This document shows, in pieces, positions 34,996 to 46,330 of a stretch of 64,000 nucleotides of DNA. Within the stretch, counting starts at the first letter, position 1; every line of letters begins with the position of its first letter. Made by a program: the position numbers and the translations under genes. The notes below the pieces were generated by a model, which was not told the DNA's origin, did not search any database, and worked only from the letters and a program-made list of their open reading frames with translations. Source of the DNA: Mauremys mutica. Its lineage: Eukaryota > Chordata > Testudines > Geoemydidae. The stretch is from positions 47,069,114-47,133,113 of the forward strand of contig NC_059079.1 in assembly GCF_020497125.1 (NCBI RefSeq), written 5' to 3'.

Positions 34996-36395
34996 GTCAA
35001 ACCAGAAAGTCCAGCGATGAAATGCTGGTGCTACTGAAGTATGTGTTGGGGGTGGGTGAGGGGGGAAGGGAATTTCCATTGACTTCAGTGGAGCCAGTCA
35101 AGATTTCACCCCACATTTGTATCCAGATCTAATGAGTGAGGTTTGGGCTTCAAGTGAGCCCTCACTCATGTAAAATTGCCACTGACTTCAAATAGTTTTT
35201 GATGAGTGTCTGTAAGAAGTGCCATACACATTTAGATCAGAAAGACTAGTTGTTTAACATACTGTGCCTAAAAGTAGACAGTACCAGCCACTTCATAAAA
35301 TGTAAAACCTTCATAATGGTCACTTATGGAACAGCCAATTCACAAGGAAAGTTTTATTCCTAACTTCCGGCAGTAATGGTTGGTGTACATGTTAGAGCAT
35401 GAAGGTCTTATTTGTTATGCTGTCTAACATAACTGTGGAAGATCTCATCCATGACCCCCAGGCAAACTCTCAGGCTCAGTTTTGTTTTGTAGCAATGAGT
35501 CTCAGAGGTAAGTTATGCATAGGGTAAAAGACTAAACAAACAAACAAGAAAAACAACTAGACTTCTGGATTTGTTCCATGTTCTTTTCCTTGTCTTTAGT
35601 ACAGTAGCTTCACTGGAAAGAAAGGGATAGTGGGAATGTCCTGTACTGAGCTATGCATGTTTATATTTAGATAAGAGTCTTGACTTATTGGACTGATAAC
35701 TTGATTGATTCTGATTTTACCTGTGTGACTCAATTATCTCTTTGTTAGTGATAACTGATTTTAATTAACTTTGTGTCTTGGTTGCTTAAAGGATTGTATT
35801 CTTGCTAGTAATGTGTGTGCCTCTAAATCTATTTCAGCACATTAGCAGTTTGAACAAAATGGTGTGCTTTTTTTAAAATTTGGCTTATGTTTATAAAAAA
35901 TATAAACACACACACAGTACCTGTTTATTTGCAATGTATATACCAAAGCGATAACTTATTTTAAAGCATATGTTAAAAGATTGTGACCCAGTGTAAAATA
36001 CCAGATAGACTAAAAGTGACAACTGTGCATATAAAAAAATTCTATGGAGAATCAAAGGTCATATGCCAGAATCTCACTGCATTGAAATGCTCACATACAG
36101 ATTGATATAAATGCCTAGATGATAGAAAACTGAAATGGTTTATACATTATTTCTGTTTATACATAAACAGAGGTTGCATTTAAATTTGACTATGAACGCA
36201 ACTAATCCATTAGATCTCAGTGCCTCTCGCCCCCAAAAGAGTAACTAAAAACAAATCTCTCAGTGTGAAAGGAAACACTACCATACGTAAACAAACCTGT
36301 AAATAGGATTTAAGAGGATGACTATTGCATGTAAGCAAATACATAATATTTATTATTCCTGTTTTATAGGTTAAGAAACAGATTCAGAAAAGTTC
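34996..36395. other. Unassigned DNA
   Basis: 35,060-35,215 contains ccattgacttcagtgg and tttcacccc pieces of the palindromic MITE class. The rest is unassigned, with small simple repeats near 35,530 (aaac) and 35,907 (ac). Confidence 0.45.
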
Positions 36396-36607
36396 AAGGC
36401 CTGATCCAACACAGGAAAGACTCCCAGTGAATTCACTAGGAATTGGATCAGGTCCTAGTGGCCTGATGCAAAGCCAAATTAAGTTAATGGAAGGCTTCTC
36501 AGTTAATTTTGGATCCAGACATAAGTTCAACAGACATTGAAATCAATGGGACTACTCATTTTCTTAAAGTTAAGTGCGTTTGTAAGTGTTTGAAAAATCA
36601 GGGCCTA
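36396..36607. repeat. Two adjoining palindromic MITEs
   Basis: ggcctgatcc (36,398) pairs with ggatcaggtcc (36,445-36,455). A second unit follows, with caatgggactactcattttc and aaagttaagtgcgtttgtaa and ending atcagggcct. Both belong to repeats found elsewhere in the window. Confidence 0.6.
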
Positions 36608-37839
36608 CACTTTCTGCCAGTCCATTAATTCCCTTTTACATTATAATATCCCAACTGGATTCTTTCTTCCAAATGTGTTTATTTTCGATTCCTTGACTGT
36701 TTTGTACTCACGTACTTTGGATAGTACATGAGAGGGATAGACAGACAATCTATTATCATTTGCTTACTGTCCAGTTTTTCTTTCAGTGTATTTTTCAGCT
36801 TCTCATCTCTGCTTACTTTATTATCTCAACTGCTTTTCCATGTGATCTCAATCACAAGTTGTGATCTCAATCACAACCGATGAGTGCCCATTAGAGAGCC
36901 TGTTGATTTGGAATAATGTTTTGTATGTATTCACATCAGCCTCAGTAAATTATTTTGCAGATTCCCCTAATTTTTTGTTGTTGTGGGTGGTTTTTTTGGT
37001 GGATGGATGTGTGGGTGGAAAGGTGGGAAAAGAGGGGATATTTTAAACCTCAGACAATTATAAAAGCTCACAAGAGCTATGTAAATATAAGGACAAAATC
37101 TAATATTGGCTTGCATGAGGAAATTAAGCTACAAAGCAAGCTTTGACTTCCCATACTGCAAGTGCATTAAAAGCCACAGGGGACCACCAAACGAGGGCTG
37201 GGGGGGGTACACTAAAAATGAAGTGTTATTGGTGGGGCTACGATGACAGTTATTACTTTGTGTAACTGTCCTGTGAGATTGCTTCCTGGAATCTTTACTC
37301 TTTGTAGATTTCACCTCCCTTCTTTGACTTTACTTCATGTTGGTCACTTGCCCTTTCCTATAGAAACTGCTGGATTTAAGTACCTAAACAGGCAACATGT
37401 ACCACTGGGATAGACCTACCTAGTACTGTCATCTCCAACTGTTCAAAAATCATGAATCAAGCTGCCAAAACCCATTAAATTGGCTTAACTATCTTTAAAG
37501 CCATAATAATGTTGGGATTCTCTTTCTTTGCTTTCTTGTTTATGACCCTTTAGTGGGAACTTGGTCACATTTTCAATTTTTTCCTCCACAGCCATCAGGG
37601 CTAGAAACTTTTAAAATTGAGACTTTTTAAAGAGACTCTAAATGTCATAGGCTTAATGCTAAAAATCATCAGACATGAAAATGCTGCCTAAATACCAACA
37701 TGGGAGCCCCATTGAATTCAGTGGGACTCTGCACAAAGATGGGATCCATTTGTGTAAACTGCTTACAGAAACAAGGCTAGCACAAAATAAAAATCATGCT
37801 GGCATATGCACTGCAGTCAGAAAGTACTGTATGTGAGCC
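36608..37839. other. Unassigned DNA
   Basis: No gene recognised. It contains the 19-bp tandem palindrome listed separately and a G-run near 37,200. Confidence 0.45.
36841..36878 (+). repeat. Tandem pair of 19-bp units, each palindromic
   Basis: tgtgatctcaatcacaagt then tgtgatctcaatcacaacc. In each unit tgtgat and atcaca form an inverted repeat. Confidence 0.85.
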
Positions 37840-38440
37840 CCTACCTCAGTTTCCACTCATCCAGAATATAGACAAGTCCAAACAGCCTTTACAGTACTAA
37901 AGAACACCCTCCTCACAGAAAAGGACAACAAAAAAGAAACAAAAGCTTTACTCAGCGAATCGACCAGAAACTCACCTCCCCAAGGATAATCATTCTTAAG
38001 TTTCATCCCTCTAGCTCCAGAGCAGTGTCAGGATGAATTCCCTACCTGGAACATAGGTTTTTGCTGGATATTCACCCAGATACCAATGTATCACCCTTGT
38101 AGCTCTCCAGGAGGTCCTACACTCAGTTCCTTCTCCTGGTCTACTCCAGTCTTTTATCTAGGAGTACGTTCAGTCTAGGCCTGTTCCTCTCTGTGAGACT
38201 CTATTCTCTAAGAAGAAACCACTAGAAGTAGCCTCTTACCCAGCTACCCTGAGGACCCTTTCTCCTTCCTTTATTCTGGGGCTTCCTGACTGAGCCCTCA
38301 TAAGCGTTTATTAGCACCAGGTGCTCCTTACCTAATTAACTGGCACCCAGCTACTGACACAATTAACTAATCTGGGTTAGCTCATTCTCCTTAGCAGAGC
38401 CTGTTTGACCACCTTGTAGACCAGCCCCATGGCAGAGGCT
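37840..38440. repeat. Possible LTR-like repeat, unclassified
   Basis: The block is GC-richer than its flanks. On the minus strand it reads gccccagaataaaggaag (a polyadenylation-signal context, near 38,275) and ctagataaaagactggag (TATA-like, near 38,160), which suggests a decayed LTR. I cannot place the ends or a target duplication, so this is tentative. Confidence 0.3.
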
Positions 38441-38470
38441 TAACTCTGTAAAGCATTCTCTCTTTCAATG

Positions 38471-38539
38471 GGTAAAATCCTGCCCTTCTTGAAGTCAATG
38501 GGAGTTTTGAATGGGCTTCAGTGGAACCAGGATTTCACC
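38471..38539. repeat. Palindromic MITE (ggtaaaatcctg family)
   Basis: The left arm ggtaaaatcctgccc and the right arm ccaggatttcacc are inverted, with a gaagtcaatgggag core. Confidence 0.65.
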
Positions 38540-38621
38540 TATTGTGTTTTGTGATGCTTTATGTGACCTACATAAACATATATGCTGGGAATTTCAAAGG
38601 AGACAAAAGGAAGTGTTGTGC

Positions 38622-38664
38622 CCAATTCTCATTGATTTCCCTGATGAATTTCAATGAGAATTGG
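38622..38664. repeat. Hairpin-forming inverted repeat
   Basis: ccaattctcattga (38,622-38,635) and tcaatgagaattgg (38,651-38,664) are perfect 14-bp arms around a 15-bp loop. Confidence 0.85.
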
Positions 38665-38935
38665 ACACCATTAGGCTCATCAGGAAGTCCAAGCCATTTG
38701 TACTATGCTATTATCAATAATAAACTCATTCCAAGATGCACATACATACTTGTGTTATGTTTAATTTTTATATAGTTTGTCCTACTAAAACATGTTAAGA
38801 AGTACTCTTAAAGGGGTACAAAACAGAGTCAATTAAAGTCAAGAGTTACACCAGGGATGAATTTACCTCAGATGCAGCTAATGATTCATGGAAAAGCTCT
38901 TACACTTCAGTCACATTTCTTGTATTCTTTTTTGA
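38665..38935. other. Unassigned DNA
   Basis: No gene or named repeat recognised. Confidence 0.4.
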
Positions 38936-39240
38936 TATAGAATCATAGAAATCTGGGTCTGGAAGGGATCTCAAGAGATCATCTAGTCCAGCCACCTGTT
39001 CTGAGAATAGATCAAGAATACATAGATGATCCCTGAGAAGTGTTTGTTTGACCTGATCTCAAAAACCTCTAGTGGACAGGGATTATGCGGCCTCTTTTGG
39101 TAACCTGTTCCAGTGCTTAACTATCCGTATAGTTAGAATTTTTTTCCCTACTATCTTACCTAAATCTCCTTTGCTGCAAAACTAAGCCAATCATTTCTTG
39201 TCCTAGCCTACATTCTTCATAGGGAGACTATACTATTAAT
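38936..39240 (-). mobile_element. CR1 LINE 3'-end fragment
   Basis: On the plus strand it begins atagaatcatagaaatctgg, gtctggaagggatctcaaga and gatcatctagtccagcc, which is the reverse complement of the CR1 3' end including the ATTCTAT-type terminal repeat. It continues about 250 bp into the 3' untranslated and C-terminal region. CR1 copies are typically 5'-truncated like this one. Confidence 0.85.
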
Positions 39241-40052
39241 TGTGACTTAAGAAAATGGCATAAATTTAGGGGGGTGGAGGGAAGAAGACTTTAAAGTATT
39301 TTGAGGTGGTATAAAGGCCCATCATTTCCTCAGATAATTTCTGTGGTTTTACAGTGACATTTTCTTGTTTCTTTAAAATATTTTTGTGTCTCAACCACCG
39401 TGTAAAAGACCCACAAACAGGAAGAGATGGATTATACACAAAATGCTTTTAAAATGCATCTCATAAACTAATATTTTTCTCTGAACTCTTTCAGCCACGG
39501 TTGTATTAGGGGTTATTTCTAACAGTAAGTAAGTAAAGAAAGAAAAACAAAAGTACACCTGTATCTGATTTTAAGTTTATATCATCATCTGAAACATCCA
39601 AAAGCAGATTAACATTGCTATTTTTGGCAATGGTGCATGATATTTAAGGCATCTTTCACCTTTAGGACCCTGATACAAATCCAGTTCAGATCAGTAGTTA
39701 AGTAATAACTGAAAGTCATTACTATCTGAAAGTCACTTGATATCCTGTTTGAAATGACTTTGTAGTCCCAATTCCAATGCTTAGAGTACAAATGTTCACA
39801 TCGCACAGAAAATACCATCAACCTTGGCATGGACTGCTGGTGGTTTCAGCGTAAAGAGCCTGGGTTGAGTGAGCATGAAGACTGAACACCTTCTCAAGAT
39901 GGGTTTGGTTTCTCTACGTTTCAACAAAACACTTAAGCCTCTCTCTATTTAGCAAAGCACTTAAATGTGTTTAGCTTTAAGCACACTCTTAAGTCCCATT
40001 GAAGTGAACAAATAAATAAATAAAGCATGAGTTTTGCTGAATATGTGCCTGT
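39241..40052. other. Unassigned DNA
   Basis: 39,930-40,005 (agcaaagcacttaaatgtgt, taagcacactcttaagtccc) is a piece of the diffuse MITE also seen at 5.1 kb. A short (AAAT)n run sits at 40,008-40,024. No gene recognised. Confidence 0.45.
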
Positions 40053-40106
40053 GCACTGCCTACAATACACTGTGTACTGCCTACAATATGTACTGCCTAC
40101 AATAGG
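40053..40106 (+). repeat. Imperfect tandem repeat, three copies
   Basis: The 13-bp core actgcctacaata starts at 40,055, 40,076 and 40,092, with variable spacers. Confidence 0.8.
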
Positions 40107-40381
40107 ACTGAGAAATACTGGCAGGCAAGATTGGTGATGCCCACTGCAGGCCAGACCTGATGAATAGGGGCTCTTCAGGCTCCAAGATTGCAGATTTGAC
40201 AGCTTCAACTCCTCCTGAAATTCCTTTACAATGAAACTGTTGTATTTGGGTAAAATATTGTGAGGTAAATATTATATTGGCAGCTGAATAATCAGAAATA
40301 AGTCAGGTTTTGCTCGGGGAAATCTATTCTTAGCTTCAATTATCCATATTTCATCTTTGCAGCCATTTAAAATTATTATTT

Positions 40382-40650
40382 AGGTATGTCTACGCTTAAA
40401 CCACTAAAGTGGCACAGGTGCACTGCTGCAGTGCTTCAGTGTAGACACTACCTACCCCAACCATAGGGGTTCTCCCACTGGTGCAAGTAATTCACCTCCT
40501 CGATGGAGGAATTCTTCCATCAACCTAGCATGGTCTACACCACAGATTAGGTCGGTATACCTATGTTATTCAAGGGGTGTGGATTTTTCACACCTCTGAG
40601 CGAAGTAGCTATGCCAGCATAAATTCCTTCTCAGTATAGTCCAGTCCTGT
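40382..40650. repeat. DNA-transposon MITE (ggtatgtctac family)
   Basis: It starts aggtatgtctacgcttaaac. The interior has agtgtagacactacc and taggtcggtatacc, and it ends agtagctatgccagcataaa...agtatagtccag. The tgtctac/gtagaca and taggtcg blocks are shared with Harbinger-type elements, including the one at 58.2-59.8 kb. It has no open frame. Confidence 0.55.
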
Positions 40651-41879
40651 ATCTCTATATTGGTATTTATTGCATGAAACAGAAAAGATCTGAATTCAAC
40701 AGTTATATTACAATTCATAGGCTGGTGGAGTTGTGTTTATCATCTGTGGCTATACAAATTCAATCTAGTTTATTTTCTGTGATCTCAGCATGATTATGAC
40801 CTCAGAAGAAGAAAACCAGAACTTGAAAAGTGACTCTTTTACTTCATCTGCTGTGTGCTGAGACATTCATTGATAATTTTTGCTACTTGAAAACTTTCAC
40901 TTCTATTTGGATAAAAGTAAATCTTTTCAAATGTAGCAGAATCCACAATTTTGCCTCTGCAGGAAACAAAGTCAAGAGTGAAAGTTCACTGTTTGTTTTT
41001 TTGGATCAAAAAGTATGTTGAATTTTGATTTAGAAATGTAAAGTGTGCAATCATCACTCTGTTTAAGTCAATGGGTGTATTGCCATTGACTTTGGTGGAG
41101 TAGGATTTCACCCAAAGTGTTTTTCTAAGTTTTCATTTTACAAATATGGCAGATGTCTATATGCACTGTTCTTTCCCAGGTGGTGCTCACACTATTTAAA
41201 TGTTTGGTCTTAGCCTACTGTCAGAGTCAGAAAGCAGAAAGTCATAAAAAAGTCAAAGGGAAAACAGAAAATGAAAGTAATGTTCTTGACAGGTGCATCT
41301 TGTAGCTTCCTCTGGCACTTGTGTAAGGTGAGGGTTCTAGTTGCATTAAAAGATTATTGGATTTTAAAACAATGTGGTCTCACCTGGTTAATTTAAATAG
41401 TTCTAAATCTACAAATCCATGGATTCTCTCTCGCACCATTTTATTTTTGTTTATTTCACTGTCAACAACATTTATATTAGGTTACTCTTTGGTACAGGTT
41501 TTAAAACCTTCTTTGGCTAGGTGGTGAAGTTGATCCCATTTTCCTTTTGATTTCTGTTCCTAATGATGGTAACATGGAGACTGATTAGTGCTATAGCAAC
41601 ATATTAACAGTAGGATTCTGTTTCGGGGACCAAGCCAGGGCTCTAAACATTCTGCTTCTACCATTGTCTAAATATTACCTCACTGAACTTTGATTTAATT
41701 CATCTTCATTCCTGTATCTAAGTGCAGTCTACAGGTTGAATTCAGTAAAGCTTTCACAACACATTAACAATGACAGCCTCCCACGAACTCGCAGACAAGA
41801 CCCTTCACAATGAACTGTGAGCAAGAACATGCAAGTTTTCACTCATACAAACATACTTTCCACAGGCACAAAGGCAAGC
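40651..41879. other. Unassigned DNA before the CR1
   Basis: A short MITE (gtcaatgggtgtattgccat...ggatttcaccc) lies at 41,066-41,114. The rest is unassigned. Confidence 0.45.
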
Positions 41880-41897
41880 AGCTTCCAGATGTGCAGT
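41880..41897 (+). repeat. CR1 target-site duplication, left copy (18 bp)
   Basis: AGCTTCCAGATGTGCAGT, identical to 49,352-49,369. It marks the exact 5' boundary of the CR1. Confidence 0.9.
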
Positions 41898-42301
41898 GGG
41901 AGTTCTGTTGGAGGAGAAAGGTTTTTGTATTTTGTGTATTGTATTTTGTAGTTATATATGTGGAGGCTGGTAGGGGCAGTGTGCTGGGAGAGAAGCTGAG
42001 CCCTGCTTAGGGGGTGGGGTTTCTCTGCTTAGGGGTCCTATAAAGGTAGCCAGCCAGTCAGGCAGCGGCATAGACAGCTGCAGCGGCACAGGAGCCAGCA
42101 AACAGACCTGGAAACAGGGGAGTTTCAGTGGGATTTTACAGGGGGAGTTTGTAGGGGAGACTAAGAGAGCTAGGCAGAGGAATAGACAAGCTAGTGAAGG
42201 GAGTGGGTGGTGTTCTGGTACCCATTGGGGGTTTGTTTTGCTGTGGGTGGTGATGGTTTGGTTTGTGTTTCCTGGACTAACAGGTTTTAGGTGGGAAGGC
42301 T
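41898..42301 (+). promoter_or_regulatory. CR1 5' untranslated/promoter region
   Basis: About 400 bp upstream of ORF1. It includes ggtcctataaaggtagccag (TATA-like, about 42,037) and agccagtcaggcagcggc. LINE 5' regions hold the internal promoter; here that role is inferred from position. Confidence 0.6.
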
Positions 42302-43449
42302 ATGACCGATACAGAGGCAGCAGTGGAAGACACAATGAGGATGACTGGATGTGGAAGCTGCGGCACGTACATGATCCTGGAGGGGGTACCTGAAAAGAGT
42401 TTCATCTGCATGAAGTGCTGCCTGATAGAGCTGATGGAAGAAAAGATCCGAGGACTGGAGATGCAGGTGGAAACTCTGGTTGAGTTTAGAAGGGGGTTCG
42501 AGCAGATGGTGGAGCAAAGACATGAGGAGGCTGAAAGGAAAAGCTCAGACTTACAGATGGAAGCAGGTCCAAAGAATTCTAAGGGGATACTGCTGGGTCA
42601 GGAAAGTGGACAGTGAAAGCACGTGACTAAGAGAACCAGGCAGAGGAAAAAACAACCTAGTGAAGGAGAAATAGAGCTCAGGAACAGGTTTGCAGAGCTG
42701 GAAAATGAAGGGGCACAGCAGGTGGTTGCTGAAGATGAGAGGGTAAGGAAGAAGAGGAGAGCAGCTAGCCCTATAGGAAGAGGGGAAGAGTCAATGGAGA
42801 TAACACCACCAAATATGAGTCCCAGGAGGATATGGGATGGGTTGTGGAGGATTGCAAGGGACAATAGAAATCGAGAGGACTTGCAGCCAGAGGGAACGGG
42901 ATAGACCAGAGAATTGCACCATCACCAGAAAAAGGCAGGTCTATGTGATCGGGGACTCCTTACTGAGAAGAATAGACAGGCCTGTAATTAGAGCTGATCC
43001 GGAGAACAGAAGGGTGTGTTGTCTGCTGGGTGCTAAGATATGGGATGTGGACCTGAGGCTGAAAAGGATCCTAACAGGAGTGGGAAAGAATCCGCTGATT
43101 GTCCTTCATGTGGGAAAAAAATGATATGGCTAGATTCTCACTGGAACATATCAAGGAAGACTATGCCCAGCTGGGGAAGATCACCTGAGCCTAAGAAATC
43201 GAGGCTCAGGTGATCTTCAGTGGGATTCTGCTTGTTCCTAGAGAAGGGCAACAAAGGTGTGACAAGATTATGGCGATCAACAGACGACTCAGGCAGTGGT
43301 GCTGTAAGGGGGGCTTTGGGATGTATGGCCACTGGGAAGCATTCATGGACAGAGGACTGTTCTCTCGGGATGGACTTCACCTGAGTAAGGAGGGAAATAG
43401 ACTTCTAGGATGGAGGCTGGCACAACTGATTAAGAGAGCTTTAAACTAG
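42302..43449 (+). pseudogene. CR1 ORF1 (zinc-finger-like, coiled coil, SGNH esterase), broken
   Basis: Starts at ATG 42,302. Residues 17-40 show CGSC and CMKC pairs (a C2...C2 zinc-finger-like pattern), followed by a charged coiled-coil-like stretch (LMEEKIRGLEMQVETL). An in-frame TGA ends the first part at 42,616, and the same frame resumes to 42,904. A frameshift leads into 42,837-43,124, which carries the esterase GDSLLR motif (GDS at 42,951-42,959) and LIVLHVG. A second shift in an A-run at about 43,117-43,123 leads to the last part, ending with the catalytic D..H pair as SRDGLHLSKEG (43,369-43,380). In CR1 clades ORF1 is an RNA-binding chaperone with an esterase domain. ORF2 starts just downstream. 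Confidence 0.8.
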
Positions 43450-43454
43450 GAATT

Positions 43455-44557
43455 TTGGGAAGATGGTTGGGAGATGTCCAGGTAATCTTCACTCTGGAAT
43501 TTAACATTGAGAGGGAAGAAAACAAAGTAAGAAAGGATACAGCCGTGGGTAGGAGAATGGAAATAAGGAGGAAGGGTAGTGTAGATACAAGTCTAATAGG
43601 TGATACTGGTGGTAGAATGTCTGTGCTTAATCAGATAAAGAATGTCAGTGAAGCCAAACGGCAAAAATTAAGATGTTTGTACACTAATGCGAGGAGCCTA
43701 GGTAACAAAATAGAGGAACTAGAGCTACTGGTGCAGGAAGTGAAACCAGATATTATAGGGATAACAGAAACATGGTGGAATAGTAGTCATGACTGGAGTA
43801 CAGGTATAGAAGGATATGTGCTGTTTACAAAACACAGAAATAAAGGCAAAGGTGGTGGAGTAGCATTGTGTATCAATGATGAGGTAGACTGTAAAGACAT
43901 AAGAAGTGATGGAATGGATAAGACAGAGTCAGTCTGGGCAAAAATCACATTGGGAAAGAAAGCTACTAGAGCCTTCCCAGAGATAGTGCTTGGGGTATGC
44001 TACAGACCTCCAGGATCCAATTTGCATATGGATAGAGACTTCTTTAATGTTTTTAATGAAGTAAATACAAATGGGAATTGTGAGATCATGGGAGACTTTA
44101 ACTGAAGGACAAGTGCTAGTAATAATAATAGGGCTCAGATTTTCCTGGATGCAATAGCTGATGGATTCCTTCACCGAGTAGTTGAAGAACCAACAAGAGG
44201 GGATGCCATTTTAGATTTGGTTTTGGTGAGTAGTGAGGACCTTATAGAAGAAATGGTTGTACGGGACAACCTTTGATCGAGTGATCATGAGCTAATTCAG
44301 TTCAAACTAGATGGAAGGATAAACAAAAATTGATCTGGGACTAGGGTTTTTTAATTCAAAAACTTTAAAGAAATGAGGAAATTAGTTAGGGAAGTGGATT
44401 GGACTGAAGAACTCGTGGATCTAAAGGCGGAGGAGGCCTGGAATTACTTCAAGTCAAAGTTGCTGAAACTATCAAAAGCCTGCATCCCAAGAAAGGGGGA
44501 AAAATTCATAGGCAGGAGTTGTAGACCAAGCTGGATGAGCAAGCATCTCAGAGAGGT
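43455..44557 (+). pseudogene. CR1 ORF2, endonuclease domain, broken
   Basis: The frame is open from 43,455 to 44,105. The AP-type endonuclease begins near 43,670 with LYTNARSLGNKIEEL and PDIIGITETWW (the catalytic Asn and Glu), then GGGVALCI, GVCYRPPGSN and MGDFN (catalytic Asp/Asn). A TGA stop falls directly after GDFN at 44,103-44,105. The same frame continues with FLDAIADGFLHRVV, RGDAILDLVLV and, after another TGA (44,274), SSDHELIQF with the catalytic SDH at 44,280-44,288. A further open part (44,373 onward) leads into the RT N-terminal region before the first insertion. The endonuclease nicks target DNA in CR1 retrotransposition; this copy is dead. Confidence 0.85.
44553..44557 (+). repeat. 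Target-site duplication GAGGT, left
   Basis: Inside the CR1 codons for Arg-Glu-Val. Partner at 45,281-45,285. Confidence 0.8.
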
Positions 44558-45280
44558 TGTCATTAACAGACCGTTAAGGATTAATTCCTCTGTTACCTGT
44601 AAAGGGTTAAGAAGTTCACATAGCCTAGCTGACACATGACCAGAGGAACCAATGGGGGGACAAGATGTTTTCAAAGAGGGAGGAGGGAAATCAGTCTTTT
44701 GTCTGTTCAGAAAAGTTTGTACTGGAGTGAAGGATCCAGGAATCAGCCATCTAACATTTCTTAAAAGTAGTAAGTGTTTAGAGAAGAAATGTATTAGATT
44801 GCAAAATGAAGTCAAAAAAGAAAAACATATAGGGAGAATGAAATTGGGTTTCTTTGTGTAACTAAGGTTTTTGCCCAGAGAGACATCCTCTGTGTTTTGA
44901 ATCTGTTGTCTGTGAGAGTAGCTTGCATGCTAATCTCACAGAAGTATTCCTTTCACCCTTTTTTCTTTAATTAGAAGTCTTCTTTTAAGAACCTGATTGA
45001 TTTTTCCTTGTTTTAAGATCCAAGGATTTTTTGGATCTGGGCTCACCAGGAATTGGTGGGAGGTGAATCAGTCTCAATCCTGCCAGAAAAAGGGGGATAA
45101 AGACTGGGGAATTATTTGGAGGGAAGACAGAGTTTCCAAATGACTCCCCCATAAATGGTTGTTTAAACTACTTGGTGGTGGCAACTACTAGATCTAAGCT
45201 GGTAAATAAGCTTAGGGGTTACCTCATGCAGGTCCCCACATCTGTACCCTAAAGCTCAGAGTGGGGGTGACACCTTGACA
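44558..45280. mobile_element. LTR-like insertion in CR1 (TGTCA...TGACA)
   Basis: The 723-bp unit starts TGTCATTAACAG and ends ACACCTTGACA, so TGTCA/TGACA are perfect inverted ends. It is flanked by GAGGT on both sides (44,553-44,557; 45,281-45,285). A 5-bp duplication with TG...CA ends is the hallmark of LTR integration. The CR1 reading (REV then IKKKQKAYKEW) resumes exactly after the duplication. No retroviral genes are inside, so it is a solo LTR or a non-autonomous unit, orientation unknown. Confidence 0.75.
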
Positions 45281-45285
45281 GAGGT
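45281..45285 (+). repeat. Target-site duplication GAGGT, right
   Basis: Identical to 44,553-44,557. Confidence 0.8.
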
Positions 45286-45624
45286 GATTAAGAAAAAGCA
45301 GAAAGCCTACAAGGAGTGGAAGATGGGAGGATTAGGAAGGAAAGCTACCTTATTGAGGTCAGAACATGTAGGGATAAAGTGAGAAAGGCCAAAAGCCATT
45401 TAGAGTTGGACCTTGCAAAGGGAATTAAAACCAATAGTAGAAGGTTCTACAGCTATATAAATAAAAAGAAACAAAGAAGAAGTGGGAACGTTAAACACTG
45501 AGGACGGAGTGAAGGTTAAGGATAATCTAGGCAGGCCCAATACCTAAACAAATACTTTGCCTCAGTCATTATGAGAAGCTTAGGGATAATGGTAGGATTA
45601 CAAATGGGAATGAGGATATGGAGG
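45286..45624 (+). pseudogene. CR1 ORF2, region before the RT core
   Basis: After the LTR-like insertion the frame encodes KKKQKAYKEWK. A frame at 45,316-45,501 then shows RKAKSHLELDLAKG and RRFYSYINKKK. The RKAKSHLEL block also occurs in the CR1 copy at 63.7 kb. Frameshifts and stops follow before the second insertion. Confidence 0.7.
45617..45624 (+). repeat. Target-site duplication TATGGAGG, left
   Basis: Partner at 46,643-46,650. The 8-bp length fits hAT. Confidence 0.8.
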
Positions 45625-45711
45625 CAGTGATGAGCTGCCAAAATCTTAACGGATTCCCTATAAAAAGTTCTGATTTAAGGGATGTGCGACAGCATGTATT
45701 TTTTGTACCAA

Positions 45712-45972
45712 TAGGGTTACCATACGTCCATATTTTCCCCGGAGGTGATTAAGAACCGAAAAGCCTGACATGTCCAGGAAAATACAGATGTATTTTAACC
45801 CTACCTAAAGTTCTTTTTTTAAAAAGATGGGGCTGAACTAGAAATGAGCTCCGTTTCACATGTGTGGGTGGTGATCAGGGACAGTCTCAATTTTTGGGAC
45901 TTTTTCTTATATAGGCTCCTATTACCCCTCACCCCCGTCCCGATTTTTCACACTTGCTGTCTGGTCACTCTA
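45712..45972. mobile_element. TA-flanked MITE nested in the hAT-like insertion
   Basis: The left end TAGGGTTACCATACGTCC pairs with the right end CTGTCTGGTCACTCTA as inverted repeats with mismatches. The interior holds gtcccgatttttcacact and cttatataggctcctattac. Ends are related to the MITE at 15,583-15,819. This makes three levels of nesting: CR1, hAT-like, MITE. Confidence 0.7.
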
Positions 45973-46069
45973 GGGTGTGCACATGTGTGGGTCCCAGCTG
46001 CTCCCTGCCCCCCCCCTCATTAAAGCAGGTGTACAAGGTTACTGCCCTGGGAACTGCAGGGCACCAGTG

Positions 46070-46330
46070 GATGTGGGGCTGGCTGGAGATAGGGGCATGG
46101 GGCAGGGCTAGCTGGAGGCAGGGAGTGACACGGGCTGGCTGTGGGCAGGTGATGCAGACGGGCGGGCTGCGGGTGGCTGTGGGCAGGGGGTGGCTGCGGG
46201 CATCTGCAGGCAGAGGCTGGCTGCGGGCAGAGGGCGGCTGTGGGCAGGGGGTGGGGCAGAGGGCGGCTGTGGGCAGGGGGTGGCTGCGGGCAGGGGCTGG
46301 CTGGGGGCAGGGAAGGCAGGGGAGGGGAGC
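46070..46330 (+). repeat. G-rich minisatellite
   Basis: Irregular units of ggctgtgggcagggggt and ggctgcgggcaggggc. A 26-bp block beginning agagggcggctgtgggcagg repeats at 46,229 and 46,258 (29-bp period). The plus strand is strongly G-rich with frequent GGG/GGGG runs, compatible with G-quadruplex formation. Assembly or copy-number variation is likely here. Confidence 0.8.

Noticed and set aside
44558..45280. Initial reading as a hAT element with 8-bp duplication GTCATTAA/GTGATTAA
   Set aside because: A perfect 5-bp duplication GAGGT with perfect TGTCA/TGACA ends restores the CR1 reading better and needs no mismatch.
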